Shown: piece after piece, positions 41,226 through 50,146 of the stretch
Layout of the letters: every line of letters starts with the position of its first letter
Numbering within the stretch: position 1 is the stretch's first letter
DNA from: Symbiodinium natans
Lineage: Eukaryota; Sar; Dinophyceae; Suessiales; Symbiodiniaceae
NCBI GenBank assembly: GCA_905221605.1
Contig: CAJNDS010002157.1
Location: 257,501 to 321,500, forward strand
Direction: 5' to 3'
DNA: 64,000 bases
Notes under the pieces: generated by a model
Seen by the model: only the letters and a program-made list of their open reading frames with translations
What the model was told of the DNA's origin: nothing
The model's database searches: none
Position numbers and translations under genes: made by a program

Positions 41226-41282
41226 GTCTAGGGTTTAGGGTTTAGGGTTTAGGGTTTAGGGTTTAGGGTTTAGGGTTTAGGG
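41226..41282 (+). repeat. telomeric array (TTTAGGG)n
   Basis: Eight units. Confidence 0.95.
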
Positions 41283-41798
41283 CTTCAGATTGTTTCATAC
41301 CCAAGAAGTGCAATGCGAGCCCCTGGCAGGAATAAACTTTACAACCCAGACCCAGCACCGAAGAAGAGGGGCCTGTTGAGGAAGTCGACAGCATCATGAG
41401 ACTTCTTGCTGCAAGCCTTCCTTAGCCCATGGAAACCCTAAACCCTAAACCCTAAACCCTAAAGCGAGGAAGGGAGGGAATCGTGTGGGTGCATGTGACG
41501 GGGAATGGTGCATGGTTCGGCTTTCAGGGCTTCCACGCGCAAGCCTGAAGCAGGCGGCGTGCGATCGAATGATATGCCCCGGTTGTGCAGAAGCTTGGCC
41601 AGCGGCCTTAGGGTTTAGGGCTTCTGCTGCATGATCTGAGGGCCGCGCGCGATCCACGCAAAAGACCAGCCCAGCGCATTGGCTGGATCGGAAAGAGCCA
41701 TCAACCCCGAGAAGCCCTCTGGGGCGTCACTCGCTCCCTCCAGGAACAACTCGCAACCACCCCTCGAAGATTGAGACACATGTACCACCACATTCCGT
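41283..41798. other. spacer without recognisable gene
   Basis: A four-unit array at 41434-41463, otherwise low copy. Confidence 0.45.
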
Positions 41799-41873
41799 AG
41801 GGTTTAGGGTTTAGGGTTTAGGGTTTAGGGTTTAGGGTTTAGGGTTTAGGGTTTAGGGTTTAGGGTTTCGGGT
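41799..41873 (+). repeat. telomeric array (TTTAGGG)n
   Basis: About ten units. Confidence 0.95.
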
Positions 41874-42134
41874 TGTTGGGCGATTTTGATCGACACCCAA
41901 AAGCAACAATGCACGACATGTCACTGAACCGGGGCTTCCGAAAATAGGGGTGCCCTGTTTGGGGTTCCCTTTAAGGGGATTCTATTCTATTCGGGGTGTA
42001 AAAGGGCTACCCCTATTTTGGGAAATACCCAACTGGTCGACTGGGATGCTACAGCAAAAGAACAAGCACACAGAGAAAACCCCCTCCCCATCCCCCAGGG
42101 AAACACCAGGGGACCACCACAGAAGCTCGGGCCT

Positions 42135-42238
42135 CCAAACCCTAAACCCTAAACCCCCTCAACCCCCCTAAACCCCAAACCTTCAGCCCTGAACCCTAAA
42201 TCCTAAACCCTAAATCCTAAACCTTAAACCCTAAACCA
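42135..42238 (-). repeat. degenerate telomeric array
   Basis: CCCTAAA with CCCCTCAA, CCCTGAA and CCTAAAT variants. Confidence 0.85.
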
Positions 42239-42349
42239 CCCTGGGTCCCTGGCAGCTCAGAGCTCTTCTGGTGGCTTTGGGGATCCTTCTTGGGCATGGC
42301 GGCGAGAGCCTCGCGTCCGCGTGCGCGTCCGCGTGCGCGGGGACGCCAA

Positions 42350-42488
42350 CTTGGAGGCTCATGGTGCTTAGTAACGAATTCCAACTCTACTTATAACTCA
42401 AGGATAGCCTAGGTAACTAGACTTGGGAGACTTATAAGTGGTTATAAGTGCAGCTAGAATTAGTTACTAAGTACCGTGAACCTCCAAG
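42350..42488 (+). mobile_element. MITE-like family 3 copy, array-free
   Basis: CTTGGAGGCTCATGGTGCTT at the left; AAGTACCGTGAACCTCCAAG at the right. The inverted arms continue inward (GTAACGAATTCCAACT facing AGCTAGAATTAGTTAC). 139 bp. Confidence 0.75.
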
Positions 42489-42730
42489 AAGGGAACGGAG
42501 CAGGACGGGCTACGAGGTCTCAGAGTCATAATCCCCATGAACCTCATCAAAGAGCCACATAACCATGAGCCCATGAACAAAAGGACTGTTAACCCTAAAC
42601 CCTAAACCCTAAACCCGGTTCCTGCAACAGCCCATCTTGGTAGGTATCCGACTCCGAACTGGTGCTTTCGAGCTTGGGTGCCAGGTTGGGTGTGCCGACT
42701 TGGAAGCCCCCCAAAGCCCTCAACCCTGCG

Positions 42731-42827
42731 TAGGGTTTAGGGTTTAGGGTTTAGGGTTTGGGGTTTAGGGTTTAGGGTTTAGGGTTTAGGGTTTAGGGTT
42801 TAGGGTCTAGGGTTTCGGGTTTAGGGC
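42731..42827 (+). repeat. telomeric array (TTTAGGG)n
   Basis: About 13 units, one TTTGGGG and one TCTAGGG. Confidence 0.94.
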
Positions 42828-43070
42828 AAGTCAAGTCACAGAGTGGCTGGGAGCTGAACCGTACATGAGGGTTTCCAAAAATCACCGTACCCATGTGATT
42901 CTTTTCTTGGGGAGGCCTGCCCTCAACACCGAAACCCTCATTTCGGAGGTCTGCAGTAAGTATGAGCCTAGGTGACCCGATTAAACCACGAAAGGGTTTA
43001 AGGCTTAGGGTTTAGGGTTTAGGGTTTAGGGTTTAAGGGTGATCCTCATACAGCCAAGGGACTCTTCCTC

Positions 43071-43180
43071 GGACCCCTAAGGTTGTGCCCTTGGGTTAAA
43101 GATCCTCTAAGGGAATGGAAGAGCCATGATAGGAGTATATTTATTAAGGGAACCCTTTAGGGGTACAACCTTAGGGGTCC
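43071..43180 (+). mobile_element. MITE-like family 6 copy
   Basis: GGACCCCTAAGGTTGTGCCC at the left and GGGTACAACCTTAGGGGTCC at the right: a 20-bp terminal inverted repeat with one mismatch, extending inward. Confidence 0.75.
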
Positions 43181-43251
43181 AAGTTTTAACCCCTTGAGGC
43201 TTAGGGCAATAGCACAAGGAGGCTCTCTAGCTTGTACGTGGGTACAAGGAC

Positions 43252-43333
43252 AGGGTTTAGGGTTTAGGGTTTAGGGTTTAGGGTTTAGGGTTTAGGGTTT
43301 AGGGTTTAGGGTTTAGGGTTTAGGGTTTAGGGT
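43252..43333 (+). repeat. telomeric array (TTTAGGG)n
   Basis: Eleven to twelve perfect units. Confidence 0.97.
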
Positions 43334-43442
43334 AGAGGCTCTCTTGCTAAGGCGGAACGAATTCTACACTCTGTGACGAAGGACCCTTTTGGGATTCAGG
43401 GGTTTTGGCATTCCCGGAAAACCTAAACCCTAAAACAAAACA

Positions 43443-43530
43443 GCCCTAAACCCTGACCCTAAACCCTAAACCCTAAACCCTAAACCCTAAACCCTAAACC
43501 CTAAACCCTAAACCCCTAAACCCTGAACCC
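43443..43530 (-). repeat. telomeric array ending in a T-tract module
   Basis: About 12 units, ending CCCTTTTTTGCAGCAGGCG. Confidence 0.93.
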
Positions 43531-43672
43531 TTTTTTGCAGCAGGCGAAACCCTAAACCCAAAACCCTAAACGGACTTCGCTGAGGGGGTGTATCCTGGGA
43601 GGGCAAAGTGCCACCCGCCTTGTGCAGCCGCTCGGCCACATGGGCCTCCAGCTCCTTTCCAACTGTGATGTC

Positions 43673-43703
43673 TTTTTTTTTTTTTTTTTTTGGGGGGGGG
43701 GGG
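43673..43703 (+). repeat. T19-G12 homopolymer junction
   Basis: A run of T directly followed by a run of G. Confidence 0.95.
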
Positions 43704-43717
43704 TTGCTTATAGATGG

Positions 43718-43824
43718 GTTTAGGGTTAGGGTTTAGGGTTTAGGGTCTAGGGTCTAGGGTTAAGGGTCTAGGGTTTAGGGTTTAGGGTTTAGGGTTTAGG
43801 GTTTGGGGTTTAGTTTAGGGTTTT
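43718..43824 (+). repeat. telomeric array with TCTAGGG variants
   Basis: About 14 units. Confidence 0.92.
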
Positions 43825-43977
43825 ATGGGGTGTCGTTTTGGGCGGGTCGGAACCGAAATCGCGTTGCAAAAGCGTCGGGAGTCTTAGGGTTGAAGCTTCT
43901 GGCACCCCACAAAGCAACCTAGGGGGTGGGTGGTTTAGGCTTTACAGGGTATAGGGTATGTATAGGGTATGTAGGGT

Positions 43978-44053
43978 TTAGGGTTAAGGGTTTAGGGCTT
44001 TAGGGCTTTAGGGCTTTAGGGCTTTAGGGCTTTAGGGCTTTAGGGCTTTAGGG
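43978..44053 (+). repeat. variant array (GGGCTTTA)n, 8-bp unit
   Basis: Seven near-identical GGGCTTTA units after normal TTTAGGG. Confidence 0.93.
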
Positions 44054-44179
44054 ACTTCTTGAACGTTACGCGCAGCGGCCTTTTCCGCGTCGTTGGGTCT
44101 CTCGCTACACAGGAAGCCTTGTACCCCCTGTGCTGTCAAGGCGTGGCAGGGAAACCTGAGTTCGAAACCCACCATGGGA

Positions 44180-44302
44180 CTTAGGGTTTAGGGTTTTAGG
44201 GGTTTAGGGTTTAGCGCTTAGGGTTTAGGGTTTTAGGGTTTCAGGGTTCAGGGTTTAGGGCTTAGGTTTTTTTAGGGTGGGGGGGGGGGGGGGGGGGGGG
44301 GG
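44180..44302 (+). repeat. degenerate telomeric array running into G24
   Basis: TTTAGGG/TTTTAGGG units end in a G24 run at 44279-44302. Confidence 0.9.
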
Positions 44303-44648
44303 TGGGGATTTAGGGTTTATCTACCCGTTTTGCTTCGACGGCGGGGCCTGTTTTAGGGGACTGTGGCCAAATCATATAGGGGCCTTAAACATAAGAATAG
44401 GGTTTCGGGACTTGTTCTGGAATAGTTACGAAAGGGACTATAATAAAGGGAATACGATTAAATAGTCCCTAGAACCCTAAAAGCTAAACCCTAAACCCTA
44501 AACCCTAAAACCTAAACCCTAAACCCTAAGAAGATCGCTGACTTCACTTCCAGGCGATGAGGTCGCCTCGCCCATCCTCACTCATGTCGGTCTGGGCCCA
44601 TGCAGTCTTGTAGCCTGCCAGAAAGCCGCTGCCAGCTGGGGCTGCTCT

Positions 44649-44748
44649 GGGTTTAGGGTTTAGGGTTTAGGGCTTAGGGTTCTAGAGTTTAGAGCTTAGG
44701 GTTTCGGGTTCTAGGGTTCTAGGGTTTTAGAGTTTCGGGTTTAGGAAT
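44649..44748 (+). repeat. degenerate telomeric array with TTCTAGGG
   Basis: TTTAGGG then TTCTAGGG and TTTCGGG units. Confidence 0.85.
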
Positions 44749-44876
44749 CTCTTTTGAGGATTTTATGCTACACGGGACAAGGGGGTCCAGTCGACAATCA
44801 GCCACATGTGTGGAGGCGTTGCAGCTGCTGCGAGATAGAAGTTCAGCGACGATCAGACTTCCAGGGCATGTTGCCG

Positions 44877-44974
44877 GTTTAGGGTTTAGGGTTTAGGGTT
44901 TAAGGTTTAGGGTTTAGGGTTTATTTAGGGTTAGGGTTGAGGGTTTATAGGTTTTTTCGCCACCTGCCTAGCTG
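44877..44974 (+). repeat. telomeric array plus GCCACC module, copy 4
   Basis: About ten units to 44950, then GTTTTTTCGCCACCTGCCTA and GCTG (44951-44974). Confidence 0.85.
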
Positions 44975-45130
44975 ATGCAGATCATCGCACTGCAGGGGGG
45001 TCCCTCGTTGTTCATGAGTCTTCGAGGCAGCCCTGTTGGGACAAGATTAGGGTTGAGGGTTTAGGGCTTCGGCCACGAGCCTCTCTCCGCAAGCAGACGG
45101 ATCATCTGCTCCTCGCCGGGTTGTCTGAGA

Positions 45131-45235
45131 CCCTAAAGCCTGAACCCTCCTAAACCCTAAACCCTGAACCCTAAACCCTAAACCCTAAACCCTAAACCCT
45201 AAACCCTAAACCCTAAACCCTAAACCCTAAACCCC
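45131..45235 (-). repeat. telomeric array (CCCTAAA)n
   Basis: About 14 units; the last sizeable array for more than 11 kb apart from short patches at 45460-45515 and 45690-45720. Confidence 0.95.
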
Positions 45236-45597
45236 CAGAATCCTAAAGCCTAAGCCCTCAACCCTATAGACCCTCATCTTAAGGACATCCAGATGCAGTG
45301 TGAAGCTTCGCCCCGAGCCCCAACCATCCCTTCGGCACGAAACCCACATCCCAACACGGCCACAGCCAGACCTGAACAGCTGAAATACACCTCACCCTAA
45401 GCCTACTAAATCCTTTCTTGCTGGGGAGGCATCTGGGCCTACTAAACTAAACCCTAAACCCCTAAACCCCTAAACCCTAAACCCTAGACCCTAAACCCTA
45501 AACCCTAAACCCTATCGGGGTGGGTTTGAAGCCGAGGCTCAGCCTTAGTGGGATGTAAAACCCAAAGCCCTTTTTGAACCCGAGTCTAAACCCTAAA

Positions 45598-45636
45598 CCC
45601 TTTTTGCAAACTGGACTGTGAAGGACTGCTAGGAAA
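45598..45636 (+). repeat. dispersed CCCTTTTTTGCAAC module
   Basis: CCCTTTTTGCAAACTGGACT then GTGAAGGACTGCTAGGA, following CCCTAAA units. Confidence 0.5.
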
Positions 45637-45907
45637 AGCATACGCCACTGACACCCTAAAACCGTAAACCCTAGACTCTCAAAACCTAAACCCTAAACCC
45701 TAAACCCTAAACCCTCCTAACCCCCGGGCCCCCAAGCCCAGACTCCTTCTCCACCACGTCCAGGTGGGCAACTTCAAATGAGATCAGCCTCACACAGTCG
45801 CGAAACCCGGTTGTTGCCTTCGGCCTTAGGTTCTAACGTTCTAGGGTTTAGGGTTTGGGGTTTAGGGAAGGCATATTATGTTCTTTAGGTTGGTCCGTAT
45901 TGTTGAT

Positions 45908-46096
45908 TTAGTGAATTTTTCGGTGTGTAGTTTTGCTACCGTTGCTTCTCCATTTTGATAGAGCCTCACTAACCAATGTGTCTTTGATTCTTTGGGGGGG
46001 GGGCATTGAGCATGACAAAAACAAGCTTGGTTTGCCAGAGCCAGTTCGACCAACAATGCAATTTTCGTTACCATCGATTAATATTTCCCAACACAA
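45908..46096 (-). pseudogene. ABC-transporter nucleotide-binding fragment (Walker A)
   Basis: The minus-strand frame reads ILIDGNENCIVGRTGSGKP then SLFL. ABC ATPases of the C/MRP type have the Walker A form G-R-T-G-A/S-G-K-S-S-L preceded by I-x-x-G-x-x-x-x-I/V-V. The Ser after the catalytic Lys is Pro here, which should block nucleotide binding, and no Q-loop, signature or Walker B follows because the frame moves into a poly-C stretch (about 45994-46004). It is a relic or an isolated exon. Confidence 0.55.
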
Positions 46097-46103
46097 AACC
46101 TAA

Positions 46104-46279
46104 TTGTTCACAATAGTTGCAAGAGCAAATGGGGACAGTTTGTTACATGGTACTATTTGCAAAGCGACGCCTTGGATCGAGGCATGCTTACATGGCTTTG
46201 TCGACATGGTGAGGATATTCTTGGGATGTAGAAATATTGATATCAATATTAGCGTGCAATCCAGTGACAGGACACTTAT
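46104..46279 (+). pseudogene. ankyrin-repeat-like fragment interrupted by the retrotransposon
   Basis: The frame reads ATPWIEACLHGFVDMVRIFL then GCRNIDINI, matching one ankyrin repeat (T-P-x-x-x-A-C-x-x-G-x-x-x-M-V-x-x-L-L-x-x-x-x-I-D-I-N). The retrotransposon target site CTTAT (46275-46279) lies in this frame. Past the 3' LTR, the frame stays open in the same register from 55726 for about 30 codons, so the insertion split an open frame. A possible splice donor GGTATGTC lies at about 55755. One repeat only, so the parent gene cannot be named. Confidence 0.55.
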
Positions 46280-46536
46280 TGTGAATTGAAGAACAGTTTA
46301 TGCTGCTCATCATGTGTGCAGTGGATACCTCCGGGCACCCGCCACTACGGTGGCTCAAGCATGCACGAGGCCAGTCCGAGGCACGGAAAAGAGCTTAGGC
46401 TTTGCATTCTGCAGACATGCTTCATGTACCATTTGACTGGATGTTCAGTATACTCATTCTTGAGGAGATACTCCTAAACAGTATCATGATCAGGCTATTG
46501 AGCTTGATAGAGGGAACGGCATTGCTGCTGTCAACA
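46280..46536 (+). repeat. 5' LTR
   Basis: Starts TGTGAATTGAAGAACAG and ends GCTGTCAACA. It matches 55464-55720 with no difference seen. It should carry the promoter, but no TATA box is obvious, which is common in dinoflagellates. Confidence 0.95.
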
Positions 46537-46548
46537 TGGCAGCGGAGC
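46537..46548 (+). promoter_or_regulatory. primer-binding site candidate
   Basis: TGGCAGCGGAGC directly abuts the 5' LTR. TGG complements the CCA tail of a tRNA, and the rest is close to what would pair with the acceptor end of an initiator tRNA-Met (which would give TGGTAGC...). The exact tRNA is not known from the sequence. Confidence 0.65.
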
Positions 46549-46632
46549 TTGGAGCTCTTCTGTGTTAGCCTTTCGATCCAGGGCACAGCACTTTGCCGGT
46601 TCCAGTGTTTGGACGAGGACGGCTTCGCGTTC

Positions 46633-48822
46633 ATGGAGACCAACGACGACAAGAAGATCCCGACCTTTGATGGCCGCCTGGAATCTTACAGAGAGTACAG
46701 GCGGCGGGCCCTCCTATACTACTACGGTTTGGAGGATTCCAAGCAAAGCATTGCAGCGCCACGTTTGATCTCAGCCCTCACGGGCTCGGCTTTCGAATGC
46801 TTCCGAGAACGAGACCCCGGAGAATTCAGAAACACAGATGGCGTCAAGACAATGCTCGAAATCTTAGACCTGCGTTTCCAGTACACAGCAGAGCAGGAGC
46901 TTTCAGAGTGGTTGGAAACTCTTTTCTACAAGCTGCGCAGACAGCAAGGCGAAGAGACTACAGCCTTTACTACCCGCTTTGAGACCACTCTGGCGAAGGC
47001 GGAAGAGCTCATGACAGAGGAATTGAAGTTGGAGAGGAGGCGTCAACAAGACATGGCCCGAGCAGAGTACAGGCGCCAGAGTCTTGACTACATGGTCGCT
47101 TTGCAGCAGCACCAGGCGGCCGCAGCAGCAACTGCGGAAGGGGAGACGCCGCCTCCAGCTCCAATTCCTCCGACTCCTCCGAGGGACCCAGCTCCAGTGG
47201 TTCCCTTCCGCGTGCCGGAGGTAATGAAAGGCTTCCTCTACTTGCGCCACGTCGGCATCACGCTTCAGACAAGGGCGAGTCTTTTGAGATCGGCTGGCGG
47301 TTCTCTGCGTTATGAGAAGGTTTCGGAGTTGCTACGCCGCACTGAGCTCGATGCCCTTGTGGCGTCGCGCGGCAGCAAGGCGGCAGGCCATGGTTACTTC
47401 GCAGACTTCGATGACGAAGAGAACGCTGGCGACCAGGAAGACGAATACGATGATGACTTTGAAGACGAAGATGAGTTCGGAGGCTACGTCGAAGACGAGG
47501 AGGAAGAGTTTGAAGAGGAGGACGGCCCTGTGGAAGATGGCGATGAAGAGTATGACTCGGCAATGATTGGCTACTTGGAGGCCAGGAAGAAGCTGCTGAG
47601 TCTCAGGAAGGCTCGTGGCTTCAAGGATCCCCCTGAAGCCTCGAGCGGTAAGGGAGCTTCGTCGGCCAAGGCGGGGAAGGGCAAGGACGTGCGGCATCGC
47701 CCCGCTCGTGAAGGGCGGTCAGGCCGTGGAGATTTCCAATGGCGTCCTGGCCAATCCTCGTCTTCATCTTCGGCAAGGCCCTCCAGTTTCTCTCGAGGCA
47801 GGCCCTCCAGCCAAGGAAGAAAGTCAAAGGGCCAAGGGCGGAAGCCCAAGGGCGCTGGCAAGCGCACCGGCGGTCGCCGAGGTGATCCGAATGGTGCTCA
47901 GTATCTTGGTTGGGCCGAGCAGTCGATTTTGTCTCCGAATCCTTCTCCCAGCGGAGCTCCACCTTCGAGTTTTTGTCCGGAGTTCAGCTTCATGGTTTTT
48001 CCACGCTCCTTGCAACGCATTTCAGAGTCAGAGGTTGAACGTTGTCTTCTTTGGGATAGGCAGCTAGGCTTGGAAGCCGAAGCGCCAGATGTAGAACAGG
48101 CTTGTCTTGCAGTTCCCCCCGGCCATGCCATTGTAGACACTGGATGCACGTCTACGTTGGTAGGGTCTGAGAGCGAGAGACGCTGGAATGAAGAACTGCA
48201 AAGACAATCCGGAGGAAGTTTAAAGGCGGAACGCGGGCCTTCAGATGTTAAGTTTGAAGGGATCAATGGCGAAGCTCGGGCAACCTATCAGGTGAAATAC
48301 CCTGTCAGGATAGGTGGCCGCGATGGGTTTATCAATGCCGCAGTGATTCCCGGAAAGGCCCCATTTTTGCTTTCCATCCAAGCGCTTCGACAGATGCGGG
48401 CTAAGCTGGATTGTGAGAAGGATGTTTTAGATATCCCCGGCATTGGTTGTATCAAGTTGGCCGTAAACGCTGTGGGTCATTATCTCCTTCCAATGTTCGA
48501 TTTTCATAAGACCCCTAGCCCGCCACCTGGTTTGGAGCATAGCTTGTCCGCTGCAGCCGAGGCTGATCTCGGTGGTCCGGAGGATGAACAGCAACTAGTG
48601 GCCGAGTCAAGGCCGGGACTATTGCAGACGAACAATGTAGTTCATCCTCCGGAACCCCCAGAAACTTTAAGATATCAGCCAAAATGCACAGAGCTTTCGA
48701 AGCGAACAGACAAGCTAGCTAAGAGTGTAATGTTAAGGCTAGCTAGGGATACCAAGGGTCCTTGGGTGAAGCTACCGCAAGAGCTTGCTGCAGTGCATTT
48801 AATTTTGGGTAGACACGGTTGA
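46633..48822 (+). CDS. gag-pr: Gag plus aspartic protease polyprotein (copia)
   Basis: The frame is open from inside the 5' LTR (first ATG 46402), but the likely start is ATG 46633 (METNDDKKIPTFDG), where dinoflagellate copia Gag proteins typically begin. From there, 729 residues. Residues 1-150 are Gag-like, including ELSEWLETLFYKLRRQQGEE. A proline-rich linker follows, then an acidic tract at about 260-310 and a Ser/Arg/Gly-rich basic tract at about 336-425 that may bind RNA in place of a CCHC knuckle, which is absent. The protease carries IVDTGCTSTLVG with catalytic D502-T-G, and later AVIPGKAPFLLS. It ends at TGA 48820-48822. Gag builds the virus-like particle and the protease cuts the polyprotein. 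Confidence 0.85.
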   Translation: METNDDKKIPTFDGRLESYREYRRRALLYYYGLEDSKQSIAAPRLISALTGSAFECFRERDPGEFRNTDGVKTMLEILDLRFQYTAEQELSEWLETLFYKLRRQQGEETTAFTTRFETTLAKAEELMTEELKLERRRQQDMARAEYRRQSLDYMVALQQHQAAAAATAEGETPPPAPIPPTPPRDPAPVVPFRVPEVMKGFLYLRHVGITLQTRASLLRSAGGSLRYEKVSELLRRTELDALVASRGSKAAGHGYFADFDDEENAGDQEDEYDDDFEDEDEFGGYVEDEEEEFEEEDGPVEDGDEEYDSAMIGYLEARKKLLSLRKARGFKDPPEASSGKGASSAKAGKGKDVRHRPAREGRSGRGDFQWRPGQSSSSSSARPSSFSRGRPSSQGRKSKGQGRKPKGAGKRTGGRRGDPNGAQYLGWAEQSILSPNPSPSGAPPSSFCPEFSFMVFPRSLQRISESEVERCLLWDRQLGLEAEAPDVEQACLAVPPGHAIVDTGCTSTLVGSESERRWNEELQRQSGGSLKAERGPSDVKFEGINGEARATYQVKYPVRIGGRDGFINAAVIPGKAPFLLSIQALRQMRAKLDCEKDVLDIPGIGCIKLAVNAVGHYLLPMFDFHKTPSPPPGLEHSLSAAAEADLGGPEDEQQLVAESRPGLLQTNNVVHPPEPPETLRYQPKCTELSKRTDKLAKSVMLRLARDTKGPWVKLPQELAAVHLILGRHG

Positions 48823-48823
48823 C

Positions 48824-50146
48824 GTGCCCTGGCAGATCCGGGCTGCGCAGATCGGCTACCGATCAAAGGTGGTCAGGCGGCCACCGGCAACCTTGCTGAG
48901 AGAGGCTTGCGTGTCAGTAGTGGCCTTGGGTGACCGCAGTTTTAGGGTACTGAAAGATTGGACTGAGTGTGCCAAATGCGCGGGTGAACCGCTTGCAACG
49001 GAAGCCTCTGATGCCAGACTGTTCCTGTTTGTGTTTGCAGTAAAGCCACAGGACAGTGTTTTGTCAGGTGAGCCAGTTCATGCATGTTTAGAGCAAGGGT
49101 TCGCTGCAAGTTCGTCTGAGCTCGGGAATCAGGCTCTGGTGGCAGGTCATGTGAATGAGGAGAGACGTGATGCATCTCTGACTTTGCCTGTGCTCCAGAG
49201 CTCTGAGAACAGCGAACTAGAGTACTTAAGCTGCGAAGAGAGTAGTAGCGATGAGCGAGTGCCAGTGTGTGCTCCAGGAGTCAACCGCCCCGCCAGGTTA
49301 CGCTCATGTGGGCATTCACTTGGTGGAGACATTCTCCAACGGCCACGGTCAGACGTGGCACTGTGCGACATGCCGTGGAAAGTGCAAGGTGTGTCGGGGC
49401 CGGTTGGCGAAGCTCGTGCGGTCAACCGGGCAAGTGACATACACTCACCGCAAGGATTGCGAATGCACCATGGTTCCAGGACCGATGGCTACCTCGCCAC
49501 ATGCTCCCTTTGTCACCGGAGATCTTATCCGAGTGGCCGACGCCGAGGCGTACCTCCCGAAGAGCAAGCATGTGCCGTATCCGTTCGATGTCCGGAAGAT
49601 TACAATGCAGAAGCAAGAGGTTCATCCGAAGACCCTGCCCCCAACAGCGATGGCAGCTCCGGAGTGGAGTACTTCGAGATCCATGGACAATGTGGAAGCG
49701 ACTCCGAAGATCAAGGCGACAGTGACAATAGACCAAGTGCAAGCGACGCGGGCAGAGGCGAAGCCAAAGGCGGCGCCACCGATGACATCTATGCCGTCTA
49801 CGGGTCCTTTGGCGCCAGCTCCAGCTTCCACGCCGGATATCAAGACGGTTTTGGATGCTGTGAAGACGATGATCCACCAGGAGTACGGAGTGCAGCCGCA
49901 GACCACAAGCACCGACGTGCCAATGGAGAAGAACTTCATCGAGCAGGCCATCGAGCTGGAGGGTCAGGCTGCCGAGCTCCTTGCGAAAGCAGCGTGGTTG
50001 AGGCGCCAAGCCAGTCAAGCGGCGCCGATGCCAATGACAGCGCCGCAGGCCGGAGCTCCGTCGAGACCAGCAGCATGGCATCTTACCAAGGACTGTCCCG
50101 CGACCCCGACTTCTCGGATGGCTGGGAGCAAGTGCTGCTGCGTTAG
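48824..50146 (+). CDS. overlapping frame downstream of protease (uncertain)
   Basis: Open from 48803 to TAG 50144-50146 in the +1 frame relative to Gag, overlapping the last 20 bases of the Gag frame; the first start-like codon is GTG 48824, and it lacks an early ATG. The first 140 codons (to about 49250) look like ordinary protein (WTECAKCAGEPLATEASDAR) and no other frame is open there for as long. After 49251 the frame becomes Arg/Ser/Gly-rich and shadows the better-supported frame. The first third may be a Pol linker reached by +1 frameshifting or splicing; the rest may be shadow. No known domain. Confidence 0.35.
   Translation: MPWQIRAAQIGYRSKVVRRPPATLLREACVSVVALGDRSFRVLKDWTECAKCAGEPLATEASDARLFLFVFAVKPQDSVLSGEPVHACLEQGFAASSSELGNQALVAGHVNEERRDASLTLPVLQSSENSELEYLSCEESSSDERVPVCAPGVNRPARLRSCGHSLGGDILQRPRSDVALCDMPWKVQGVSGPVGEARAVNRASDIHSPQGLRMHHGSRTDGYLATCSLCHRRSYPSGRRRGVPPEEQACAVSVRCPEDYNAEARGSSEDPAPNSDGSSGVEYFEIHGQCGSDSEDQGDSDNRPSASDAGRGEAKGGATDDIYAVYGSFGASSSFHAGYQDGFGCCEDDDPPGVRSAAADHKHRRANGEELHRAGHRAGGSGCRAPCESSVVEAPSQSSGADANDSAAGRSSVETSSMASYQGLSRDPDFSDGWEQVLLR

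Noticed and set aside
44100..44180. Possible tRNA: GAGTTCGAAACCC resembles a B box
   Set aside because: No A box at the right distance and no cloverleaf stems could be drawn.
46286..46477. 63-codon frame present twice (also 55470-55661)
   Set aside because: Identical only because the two LTRs are identical; not conserved evidence for a protein.
47332..47867. Several 98-121-codon minus-strand frames opposite Gag
   Set aside because: Antisense shadows of the acidic and basic Gag tracts.
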